NCBI GenBank assembly: GCA_035079005.1 | Contig: CM068709.1 | Coordinates: 37,732,276-37,796,275, forward strand | Origin: Fraxinus americana | Lineage: Eukaryota > Streptophyta > Magnoliopsida > Lamiales > Oleaceae | DNA length: 64,000 nt | Direction: 5' to 3' | Shown here: piece by piece, positions 13,010-23,728 of the stretch | Numbering within the stretch: the first letter of the stretch is position 1 | How the letters are laid out: each line of letters begins with the position of its first letter | Translations under genes and position numbers: made by a program | The notes under the pieces: model-generated | What the model saw: only the letters and a program-made list of their open reading frames with translations | Told to the model about the DNA's origin: nothing | Database searches by the model: none

Positions 13010-15090
13010 ATATAAATATTGAACCATATGCAATAATCTATCGGCAAGGTACTCTTTGTGTGATGAAATATTAGAGCTAGTTATTAAATGGTATTTTCTA
13101 AGGATATTTGGCAAAAAAAAAAAATTATTCTAAAGATCAAATTGATGGTTATTAAATTATTTTGAACTTTTTGTTTAATGTACCGATTTACATTCAAACT
13201 TTTATATAGCTTCGGTTTGAGTCCCATTTTTTAGACTCGATTGTGAAAAAATAATTTTTTTTAAAAATATGGGATTAAAAATGAAGAAAAATTCTTGAGT
13301 TTTCATGCAAAATTATTTTAGTAGAGGATGTGAGGTTGAAAATCAATTTTGGAGAAAATGGATTTAGAGTGGTCTCAAAGAGAGGAATAATTTAAATGCC
13401 AATGATACACTTTTAGGCTTTGCGTCGGAACAAAATTAGTATTGTGCAACGAGTTTTTGTTATAGGAAGCATTTTGTGCTTTTTTTTTTATCTCGTGTAA
13501 CAATCAATTGTTGAAGATTACTTATATTCTCTTTTTCCTTCACAACAACTTAATCAAAAATAATAAAGCCAACAATGCGCGAGTATTTCGAGTTGCATAC
13601 TGCAATTAGAATATGTGGTGATTTTTTAGATTAGCTTGCTCTTGCTGGAGGACCTTCGATAATAGCAAAGCGTAATCTTAATTGTTGAAAGTGGCACCCC
13701 AATTCTATGTATGTTTTAGATTATTGTCATTCAAGGTTCCAATTGTCGTCTCGATCCATACCTCTATCTCGCAATTTGTGAAATTTAGGAAAAACTTCGA
13801 AGGGTCCTTTTCAAGAATAATAATAAAATGTGGCATCATGATGGAGTTTTCATTTGCTGATGACAGTATTTGTATCTATAAAAATAATCATAGATGGAAA
13901 TTATGAAATTATTCTTGAAGTTAGTGAAACTCGCTGAAATATTAACTTCTGTTGGTCATCGTGGATGGAAATTATTTCATGATCGTTGAGGCATTGATGT
14001 CAGTGATTTTGACAACGGTGGCAACAATTTGATCAACGAGCGGTAATGGTAAAATTGTCACAACTGCATTGCAACATTCTCATTCATCTATGCAAGAAAA
14101 TTGTGGGAGTTAACAAATCCCAACGTAGGCGTCACGATATGTTTGACGTCTACGATATCAAAGAAGCAAAGTTCCACTTCCAAAATAAACACCTTCCAAT
14201 GGCCATGCCGAGTTAGCTAGCAACTTAATTCTGATTTCAACAAGAAAAATTGCAATAGACCTTTGAGCCCATGTATACCATTGTGCATCCCATAGTTATT
14301 ATGTATTTTCTCCTTGTGCATTAATTATCTTCTTTTGTGTTTTTATGGCAAAAGATGATTATATGTCAATACACGCCTTTAATCATTCTTTCTTTCATGT
14401 GTTTCTAGTTGAACTCTTCTCTAATGTCATATAATTTTTACAATATCTTCTTCAAGAACCACGAGAGGAAGTCATCCTTCTTCTCTCATGTTGCCTTAAA
14501 AAGGTTCATAGTTATATGACGAAGTACCCCCATTGAATTTCCTTTCTATCTAGCAACCATTGTTTTCATAATGAATGCTCTACCGTTGTATATATGTGTT
14601 GAATTGCCAGTATTTGAGGCTTATGTTGTATAATGGACATAACCCTCAACATGCTGGTGGATAACTGATAAGTGTGTTTTACATCTCTATAAATGTTTTT
14701 AAACTTGATAGATAATTATTGATTGAGCGAATTTTTAAATATGATCATTGAAGGTAAAATATGATCTTGGATGCATCTTACGCAAAAGTGATGATTTTAA
14801 GCTTATTTGGAGTTGGTTCGTAGCAATTGAATATTGATCAATCGCACATGAGTGATATGAAGTAATAAAAGAGAGAGCGGAAGAAAGGATCAAACTTGTA
14901 TGAATATTTGGACAAAAATTGACCAAAATCAAATTAAAAACTTGAAATAAGAATAAAAATGTAAGAAAAATCGATAGTGGGGACCAAAATGAAACACAAT
15001 GCATCATTCAGTGTTGACCGCAACCAACCATAGTAAGCAAACTGTGGTTGAACCGCTGTCCAACAGTTTCTTTTTAGGGTTTTGCTACAA
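13010..15090. other. Gene-free AT-rich stretch
   Basis: No reading frame here resembles a known protein. The longest (13682-13906 +, 14735-15007 -) are short and of low-complexity composition. There are no terminal repeats or splice-compatible exon chains. It is probably old decayed intergenic DNA. Confidence 0.6.
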
Positions 15091-15239
15091 GTACCCGGGG
15101 GTTTACACCCCGGGTTACCTGACCCCACACCCCCCCGTCACAATGGGGAGCCCGTCGATTATTTAATTCACCTCGGGCCCCACCTCATTGTGAGGGGGGC
15201 GGTGGGGTCGAGTAACCCGGGGTGTAAACCCCCGGGTAC
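15091..15239. repeat. GC-rich fold-back element
   Basis: A 149-bp inverted repeat. Its first 28 bases, beginning GTACCCGGGGGTTTACACCC, are matched exactly by the reverse complement of the right end, and similarity continues to arms of about 70 bp with ACCCCAC and TCACAAT blocks. A short AT-rich loop (ATTATTTAATTC) lies inside. Palindrome restriction sites (CCCGGG) occur at both ends. No clear target duplication. Could be a small MITE or fold-back transposon; its short core recurs at 2391-2478. Confidence 0.85.
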
Positions 15240-15602
15240 ATATATCATTTCCCTTCTTTTTATGTCATTGTGTTCGACTAGGGATTTTCATGCTATTTTT
15301 TCATATATTTTTTGTACTTTTTTTTTTACCTTTCGGACTCCTTTTCGAGGTACAACTCCCAATATACTCTTACCGGATCTCATTTAGGTCAAATTAAATG
15401 ATAATAAGAAATAATATTATCTAGCAACAATGATGTTGAACACTATTTTAGGTATCAGTATATCATATGTCCTATTATAAATCATTTTATTTAATTGAAC
15501 ATATAATTTAATATCACTAATATTGTTACCTGACCAAGTGTTAATAAGTGTTAAATAACATTACTCGATAATAAGTGTACCAGAAATCCCCTTCCCGAGA
15601 GA

Positions 15603-15627
15603 GGGAGAGAGAGAGAGAGAGAGAGAA
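15603..15627. repeat. GA microsatellite next to a reversed telo-box
   Basis: A (GA)n tract is followed directly by CTAGGGTTTTC, which contains a reversed telo-box. This looks like the leader of a plant housekeeping gene, but the following ATG frame closes within a few codons and no coding exon follows, so it may be a promoter relic. Confidence 0.6.
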
Positions 15628-16132
15628 CTAGGGTTTTCAAGATTTTGTAAGGAAGAATGCGATTCTTGGTTCAAGACCATCTAACTTTTTCTCATTTTTC
15701 CTTCAAAATCCGGCAATGTAATTCAACTTTCATATATTTCTCTTCTCCTATGATGCGTAAGTATCTATAACTAGGACGAACGATGTAACCTAATTTTTAA
15801 AATTTATTTTTGAATATCAATATTATTGGATTTAATTATTTCATGTGTTCATTTTACTCATATTCTTGATCGTCTTTGGAATAATTGGCACCTGTTGTAT
15901 TAATTTAAAAAATTGTAACGAATTTGTTAACATATGGTTTATTATAATAAACAAGTTAATCTTGTTTACTAACAATTAAATTTAAAGTGATTAAAATCTT
16001 CAAAACATCCAATGATAAATTGATCGATCATCGTTGACGATCAAAATCAAGACTATCACAAATCGGACTCGTAAAAAGGGTCAAGATAAAAATCACTCAT
16101 TCAAGACAAGTCTTTCAAGAAAAAAAATCTTA

Positions 16133-16720
16133 GGGCATGTTTGATAGCCCTTTATTTTCCATGGAAGTTGGAATTGAAATTCCGTTTCCTACTTTTGTCG
16201 TGTTTGATTGCACTTTTTTTCCCTGGAATTAGTTTTCCATCTTTTTCTAGGTACAATCATTTGATGCACAAAAACTTGATTTTGTTTTCTCACCTATTTG
16301 GTGGGAAAACATTTTCCACCATTTTTTTTTTTGCTTTTTTTTTTGTTGCAATGTGAACAAATTCTAGATACAATGGCAAAAAAAATTTTCACTTTTATTG
16401 ACAACTTCCATGCAAAACAAAGTCAAATGAATGATATTCGGTATGGTAAAATTTTTTTTTTTTCAATTTTTTTTTTCAAATTTTTTTTTACAATTGGAAT
16501 AAATTTTAGACACAATGGTAGAAAAAGTTATCACTTTAATGGACAATTTCCATAAAAAATGAAGTCAAATGGACACAAAACTTTCTACATTTTCCATAGA
16601 AAATTTTACCAATCAAACACAATTAATTACCATTCCCAATAAAACATTTTCTAGGAAAATCAATTCCCTGTAAAACATTTTCTTTCCACCCATTTTCCAA
16701 CTTTGCAATCAAACGGACCC
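16133..16720. mobile_element. Tourist-like element, 588 bp
   Basis: Flanked by TTA on both sides. The left end GGGCATGTTTGATAG pairs with the reversed right end GGGTCCGTTTGATTG. The interior has repeated TTTTCCA/TGGAAAA blocks close to both ends and poly-T tracts. It encodes no transposase, so it would depend on a PIF/Harbinger element elsewhere (family knowledge). Confidence 0.75.
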
Positions 16721-17301
16721 TTAAAGACAAATATATAAATCTTCTATATATAAAAAGTGCCTATAAAACGGATATTCTTGTTTTAACGGCAAATCTAATG
16801 GAATTGGTTGTTTTAAGGAAAATCATTTTTCACCGTTAGTTTTATTGTTTCCATTAAATAGCAATTAAGCCACCGTTTGTGGCCATTAATGTCTTGTCTG
16901 TTGGAATTTAATTATCTAATAATAAATGAATGGGAAATGCAAAAGACTTTGTACTACATATTTTAGTCACTATGAAAAATTAAACTAAAAAAACAAAATA
17001 GACGTGAAGATTATCAATTTAAAAATGTTTATAATTTATTTGGTAAGGTACATTGCACTTAATGAAGAAAAAATATTTATTTATTTAGTATTGTATTGTA
17101 TTTTATTGTTATCTATTATTTTATTATGTACAAAAAGTTCACGATTAAGTGCAAAATTTAATATAATATAATAGTACGAAACACAAATTTATACATTTTT
17201 TTATCTTTACACTAACATTCATTCTAAAAATTGATTATGATTTAATGTAGAAAGTAAAATTTTGGATATAAGCGAAGATATATGTGATTGAGTTTGCCGA
17301 A

Positions 17302-17892
17302 ATATTTTATTACATTTCATGCGTTGACTGTAATAAAGGAATTAGATATAAATACAATGAAAGCTTCGTTTGTATATATTGCAAAAGCCAAGGGATCTAC
17401 AAACCACGATATGCATCTTACAATTTTAATTTAAAATTGATGTCTGATTTAATTTAGAATTTAACACTATTCAAATTAAAATTAATATATTCAATGCATT
17501 TAAAGTGTTTGAACTGGACGATAATACTGAAAAACTAGCTGCTACTATGTTTGGTGAAGTAGCAGAACAGACACTTGGTTGTTCAACAGTTGGATTGATG
17601 GGACATGGTGGAGAGGTATTTCTTAAATTTTTCTTCAAAACTTGATTTTTATTATAATGAGTTATTTAAAAAATAATTGGGTTTTTTATTAATTATGTAA
17701 ACCTATTCAAAATTTATTTTGTAGAAAAATCGACCATATGTTAAAAGCGTTGTAGAGAAATTATCAAAAGAAATTTGGAAGATTCAAGTTTATGTAAATC
17801 CAGAAAAACTAAAGAAGAAAAAATATAGACAATTTAATGTCCTCTCTATTGAAGCAGTGCAAGATGAGGGGAATGCTGAATCGTTATCTTAG
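17302..17892 (+). pseudogene. Fragment of an RPA70-like ssDNA-binding protein
   Basis: One frame reads CVDC, thirteen residues, CIYC, then KPRYASYNFNLKLM: the zinc ribbon of the C-terminal DNA-binding domain of the large replication protein A subunit. After a stop near 17454 it continues KLAATMFGEVAEQTLG, and after an intron-like gap (about 17617-17724) RPYVKSVVEKLSKEIWKIQV then YRQFNVLSIEAV, typical of the OB-fold. Upstream domains are absent and stops interrupt it. Such RPA-like genes are multicopy in plants and are also carried by Helitron transposons; no Helitron ends were recognised here. Confidence 0.65.
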
Positions 17893-18376
17893 AATCAAAA
17901 TTATCTCAAACAGCTTTCATAAAACTATGAGCGATGTTTATTTATATGACCATGCTAAATGATAAATGTTCAAAAACCTTTTTATGCATTAAAAACTATT
18001 TTATGAACTAAAAATTATTTTGATAGAGTGTTTTGATCAAATATAAAAATGACTTTTAAAATGATATTTGAATTTGAAAAATATCTTTTATCTTGAAAGG
18101 CTACTTAAAAATACTTTCCAAAAGACCACACTTTTCAAAACATTTGAATTGGATCAAACAAGGCCAAAACATGAAAATCGGGCAAACCACTTGGGACAGT
18201 CAACCAACGATCGACCGGGATTGGCAGTCGATCGAAAATGTGCAACAATCTAAAATTTGATCATTTTGACTTATGACTTTTTTGTGATAAATGATTATAT
18301 TGTTCATCCAAACATGAGGCGGTTGATCGAATACTCATTCAAACTTTAAAAAAGTTCTGCTCTTTGAACTCTATAA

Positions 18377-18549
18377 GCCCATGTTTGGCCACCAATTATT
18401 TTTAAAATATATTTTCTTCTCTCTTATTTTCAATCACACATTTTTAAATAAAATAATACCACACACAAATCCAAATATTTTCCTTATTTTTTAACTAGGC
18501 ATTCCCCACCAAAATGCATTCTAGGCAAAAATGGGATTCAAACATGCTC
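18377..18549. mobile_element. Tourist-like MITE, 173 bp
   Basis: Flanked by TAA on both sides. The left end GCCCATGTTTGGCCACC pairs with the reversed right end GAGCATGTTTGAATCCC. The interior carries the family core (CAATCACACATTTTT, AAATAAAATAATA) in the opposite orientation to the copy at 36040. Confidence 0.75.
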
Positions 18550-18634
18550 TAAATATTCTCACTATTTTCATTCTTCACGTGACTTTCAAGAGCATTAAGT
18601 GACATATATTTTGAGAGAACTTTTTAAGCCTCCT

Positions 18635-19035
18635 TGCATTTCACTTCATTTATTTCTTCAATCAAAAACTTTGATTGATGGAAACTTTTTAATCAACGTT
18701 TTTCATCTATCTTTTTGTACTTAACTTATTTCTATTACTTATGAAAGAGATATATTTAGACGAAGATCTTTGAAACATTGCATATATTTCTTCTACTTAT
18801 TCATATTGAAAACTTTGATAGTTAAATCAAACTTCTTAAATCATTTTCTTCATTGAAAATTTCTACTTATCTCTTTTCGTACTAAATTTATTTATATCGC
18901 CTATTAGAGATAGACATATTTCGAATAAGAGTTTTAAACTTACATTGCATCTATTCCTTCCACTTTTTCGTATTGAAAACTTTGATTGATCTAATAAAAC
19001 TTTTAAAATCATCATATTCATAAAAGTTTTCTTAT
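18635..19035. repeat. Degenerate tandem repeat, period about 145-167 bp
   Basis: Three diverged units start at about 18635, 18780 and 18947. Each opens with GCAT and a TTCTTC/CCTTCC pyrimidine stretch, followed by AAAACTTTGAT; the first two also carry a later ATTTCTAC/TATTTCTA and AGAGATA block. Noncoding. Confidence 0.6.
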
Positions 19036-20580
19036 CTAACACTTGGGATATGATTTGTTGCTATTCATTGAAGTGTTAGCATTTTTTAATAAATATTTAA
19101 TTCACTTATATCATTTATCAAGAGATGAGTTTCATTGTAAAATCGCTTTGTTATACTCGCTGGTCATATTAAGGTCCTGTAAAGTTAGTATTGTATAAGA
19201 ATCGATACTCCTTATTTGTAAGTTATCGAAAGCGTTGTATGATATTGATTACACCATAAGTCAATCAATGTAGTAAAAATGTCTTATTCTTGAAGGAGGG
19301 CTTGGTAACGAAAGACGTTGATCATTAACTTTGAATAAACCTCCACAATTATATCGTTTGTATCATCTCCACCCTTCTACGTATTGTTATTCCGTTTACA
19401 TTTACTACTTGATTGATTTACTTTTTTTATTTGCTCACGATTATTCCTAGGCTATCAGAATTGATGAGTAAGCTAATTTAGACCACGTAGTAAACTTCAA
19501 TAACTGGATAAAAGGTTTGAGATACACTTTTATTATTATTGCGATCTTTAATTAAATTTCTAGGTTGCGTTGAGGCTTATTCTAATCCACCCAGAGATAT
19601 ATATAGTGAGTTTTCGCGAATATATATGATCGATTTGAACTCGAGAAATGTAAATTAAGTTTATTAGCCCCCGTTTAAGCTTCATTTTTCAAAAAATATT
19701 TGACATACCTGCTATTTTACAACGTACTTAGTTTTACTATTGTCATTAATACTTAACCATATATTTCGCTATTGTACGGTTAGTCCATTATTTTCGTGGC
19801 TGGTAATTTAGTTTAATATTATTTTAAACTTTGCTTTTGAAGATGATCGTGCCATTAACGCCTCCCTTTTTAAGTGAACAAATCTGATATTGTATCATTG
19901 CAACCATAATTCTTACTTATAATTATTGGATTTTGATTCGCAACAAAATATACATCTCTAATGACTATCTCTATTCTCTACCTTTTTGTTTCTAATTTAT
20001 CATACGTTGTCGGCACAATCTCGCTTCATATAGTAGATTCATAATCGATAATCAAATAAATTCTTAGAAAGATTGCGTATATACACTAAAGCCCCCACAT
20101 CAAATATGAAAATCTAATAGAATATAACTTGTTCCAAAAAGGCATAATTTTATAATATCTAACATATAGTTTGTTTTTGCTCATAAAGAGTAAATTCTGA
20201 TATAATAATATATTGATGCTCCTGAAATAGCAAACCATTATTATCAATATTCTAGAAAAATATTATTTATTTCCAAAGAAGACAGCATTATAATTTCAAT
20301 ATTCAAGATATACTATTCATAAAGAAGATGTAGTCTAAATGTATAATTATTTTTTGAAAATAGTATTTTTATTGTCATCTCAAAGAATATCACATCACCG
20401 AATAAAATAAAAAAACTATTTATGATTTATATGTGTAATTTATGAACTCTTGAGAACATAAAACTCGTGTCATATTAATATTTATTAATTTGACTCATTA
20501 ATTGGTTGTTATAAAATTTTACAATGTTGAATCATATTTTTCGAAAATTAACCGTGTTTTCTTGCTTTATTGTATGGTAA
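19036..20580. other. Gene-free AT-rich stretch
   Basis: No coding frame is recognised. About 19240-19400 has the look of a decayed LTR or leader (GAAGGAGGGCTTGGTAACG followed by a pyrimidine-rich stretch), but no partner repeat was found in the window. Confidence 0.5.
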
Positions 20581-20585
20581 CTCGA

Positions 20586-21480
20586 GTAGAGAACATCACA
20601 AAATTTGAATTTGTTGCGCTCAATATATCAAAAAGATATTACTCGTCATCGTGGACTCTTAACATTGAGATTCATCTTATCTCGAACGAGATGGAAAGAC
20701 AATAAAATGAGGAAACAATAAATATGTATAGAATCATGTAAAGGCAACTATCTTTCTTTGTCATCACCTTCGAGACGAATTGAAAATTGAGTACCTCGCA
20801 GTGAATGATTCACATGTTATTTGGAAAGATTTTATCAACAAATGACTGTAATCCTTCCTAAATTTGCTATGAATTGATGCACATTTATTTGTGCGACTTT
20901 AAAATTATTAGAGAGTACAACTCAAAATTGTTCAAAATAAACTCATTGTGGATAAAAGATCATTGATAGAGGTGTTAGAAAAAAACTGTCTACTTTCAAT
21001 GCCTCAAATGTGTTGCTGTTGCACATCACGAGCATCATTTCAAAAAGTACTCTGAGTTCATATTTTACTTGCTTATAGCTAAACGAAACAACAAATTGCT
21101 AATGAAAAGCCATATGTTACGTCCAACTAGTTCTTAAGCAAATGCTATTGCATTGTTTGAACCAAATGAAACATTAGGTCATGGACGTGGACACCAATAT
21201 GGATTTGGAATAGATAATGGGTGAAATAATGGACATAGCAATAAAGCAACAACTTTAAGAGCACAAAGCATATGAAAACAACTCATTCAAAAACGAGTAC
21301 AAAGAATGTTGTTTTAGATGTGAAATAAAAGGATTTTGATCATGTACCTATCGTATGACAAAACCTCTACTAAAAATCAATAGATGGAAAAGGAAAGGTG
21401 AAAACAAATTTTGATGATTTGATTGTTTAATTGATGTGACTCACCTGGATGTCTCTAATTCTTTTGCTAATTCATAAGAC
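20586..21480 (+). pseudogene. Decayed copia-type gag-like (UBN2) protein
   Basis: Discontinuous frames match a common plant gag-like protein. The start (20586 on) reads ITKFEFVALNISKRYYSS and WTLNIEIHL. At about 20770 comes KIEYLAVNDSHVIWKDF, and later a serially interrupted region near 20990-21130 with LLMKSHML-like remnants, then a Gly/His-rich stretch (GHGRGHQYGFGI) at about 21180. Stops and frameshifts occur throughout. Family members are the Gag of Ty1/copia-like elements or domesticated relatives. No LTRs, protease, integrase or RT were recognised nearby. Confidence 0.6.
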
Positions 21481-22245
21481 AATGATAATCAATTGATTGA
21501 GAACAGTGTGCCGAAAAATATAGATTAGTTTATTTTTAATATTTTAGTATTTCCTTTTGATTTAGAAGTTTAGATCGGAATATATTTTTATTTTCCTTTA
21601 CATTTCGAGACTTTAATTTCCATTTTTAAACTGCTTTGTATTTAATCTTTTTGTTATAAACTCAACTTTTAGAATATCTATTTGATAACGTTTATAGAGT
21701 CACGATGCATTATTTGTTTGTGGAACTATATTTGTTAACTCAATGCTCAACAAATAAACTATTAAGAAAAATGTAATGTTTAAAAAATTTATACTATAGT
21801 AAAATAACATGAAAAAATGTTATAGCCGATCATTTAAATATTACTCGTCTTACAGTATTAGAGATAAAAATATTATTAAGATCGCTATAATCCAGTTATT
21901 TAATAATTTTCAATCCATCCAATCTTTCGTATGATATAATTAATCATAATCAATTTGAACTTGAAAACACTTCTTTTTACATATACAACCATTATCGACA
22001 TGGTTAACAAAATTTTGTAAGCTATATAAATATTTGGGAAATAATTCTATTTTTTAACAATGTTTTTATAAAAAATGAAAGGTTTTTATTTCAAACGAAA
22101 AAATTGAAAATAAATTTTTTTGAAAGATTGAATTAGGTATTATGCATATTTTTTGTATCTCGCATGAGAGAAATTATACTAAAATGACCAAAAAAAAAGT
22201 GGAGTTAAAGATTGAAGATGGAAAAGTTTATTTTAAATGTTAGAT

Positions 22246-22417
22246 AGAAATTTTTAAGAGGTCCTAAAGATTAATAACTTATTGTGCAAAATTTTGATTG
22301 GATAGAATTTTTTGAGAGGTGTTAAAGATTAAGGACTTGTTGTGCAAAGTTTGGTTTGGTAGAATCTTGAAAGATGCTAAAGACTAAGGATTAACTATGA
22401 AACATTCAAAAAATTAA
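22246..22417. repeat. Three degenerate 57-bp tandem repeats
   Basis: Units begin AGAAATTTTTAAGAGG (22246), AGAATTTTTTGAGAGG (22304) and AGAATCTTGAAAGATG (22361). Each continues with TAAAGA-TAA and, in two of them, TTGTGCAAA. Noncoding. Confidence 0.7.
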
Positions 22418-22614
22418 GCACCTATTTGATGCAGATACTAATAAGTTTTTTTTAATCAAATTGTCATACTTTGAAAATGCAAGATTTTATTAAAATATTT
22501 AGGTATAGTTTCCCTTCAATTGGCATTTTCACTTATACCCTTGCCTTGTGGACCCCATATTGCTGTAAACGTTGTTTGGCAATAAATTCTTCTTTTCAAA
22601 TGATCATACTCAAG

Positions 22615-23012
22615 TAGGGATGGCAAGAAAAAACTTGACAAATCCAATATCCACTGGCCCTGCCCCGAACGGAGCGGGGAAAATCCACTTAAACGGGACG
22701 GAGAACTTTGCCTCGGGGCGGGAACGAGTAATGGGGTCCCCGCCTCATTAAATTTTTTTTTTTTTTTAAAAGTCAATACTTTAAATGAAAATTTTCATTA
22801 GTTTTAATAGAAAATAACAACTAAATTATTTGTTTAAATCTAATGAATATAAGTAATAAAAATAAATTATAAAAAAAAATTTAAACGAGGAATAAAAGGA
22901 GAAAATGCCTACTCCCTCCCCGCCCTAAACGGGTAACGGGGCAGGTATTTTCGTAGCAGGGTGAGGTGGGGGGTGGGGAGGGCACCCTCGTCCCGTCCCG
23001 TTGCCATCCCTA
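22615..23012. mobile_element. hAT-type MITE with 8-bp target duplication
   Basis: A 398-bp element that begins TAGGGATGGCAAG and ends CGTTGCCATCCCTA, a terminal inverted repeat typical of plant hAT MITEs. The flanks TACTCAAG (22607-22614) and TACTTAAG (23013-23020) are an 8-bp duplication with one mismatch, as expected for hAT insertion. GC-rich subterminal blocks (CGGGGCGGG, GGTAACGGGGCAGG) flank an AT-rich middle. No transposase. Confidence 0.9.
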
Positions 23013-23671
23013 TACTTAAGAGGCAATTTGGTCTTCTTCCGCTAGAAACCTGCATCGAACACAAATGGATAAATTTTTTAATTTTACCATGAGGCCATAA
23101 GCAGTGTGCTGCCCCCATTTCTTAAAAGCTCTTTTTTAATATTCACAATTTTTATTAATTTTTTAATTATACATTTTACCAAATTTTAATAAAATATAAA
23201 AAATTAATTTTAACATTGTACTCCAAGTTATGAATCCGAAGAAGTATTAAGAGCTCGATTGATATAATTTTTTTGAGAATAAATTTTATGGAAATCAATT
23301 TTTTTTAAGGATGTATAGTTATAAAATAAGGAAAAAATTATAAGTTTAAGAAGGAAAGAATTTTAAAAAAATCTTTATAAAAAAATCCACGATTTAGAGA
23401 TACATTATCTGTAAGCGAGAGAAATTTGGCCGTTTTCAAATTGTATAATCACACGAAATTAACAATCAGCTTCATCCGCGTTAATACCATTAAAAAAAAA
23501 AAAAGGTGAAGCCAACGGCTCAGATCTTATTAGGTTTCAAAATTTTCTCCATTTTTAAATTTTACAATTGAATTCTGTTCAATTTCAAATCTTCAAATTA
23601 GAGCAAACCCAGAAGCTCCCACCCCAACGAAGAACCCTAATTTTTCGTAAACTCGCGAGTTGATTACTCAA

Positions 23672-23679
23672 AAACCCTA
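23672..23679 (+). promoter_or_regulatory. Telo-box in the WAPL leader
   Basis: AAACCCTA lies 50 bp upstream of the WAPL start codon, in a stretch rich in AACCCTA-like words (another at about 23634). Position suggests the 5' leader; function is inferred from the motif. Confidence 0.35.
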
Positions 23680-23728
23680 CCTTTTGATTCCGTGAGAAAG
23701 GATTTGAATTATTTGAAGGATAAGAAAT

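Noticed and set aside
15082..15387. A 101-codon plus-strand open frame
   Set aside because: It reads through the GC-rich fold-back and is Pro/Gly-rich only because of the palindrome; it is not a gene.
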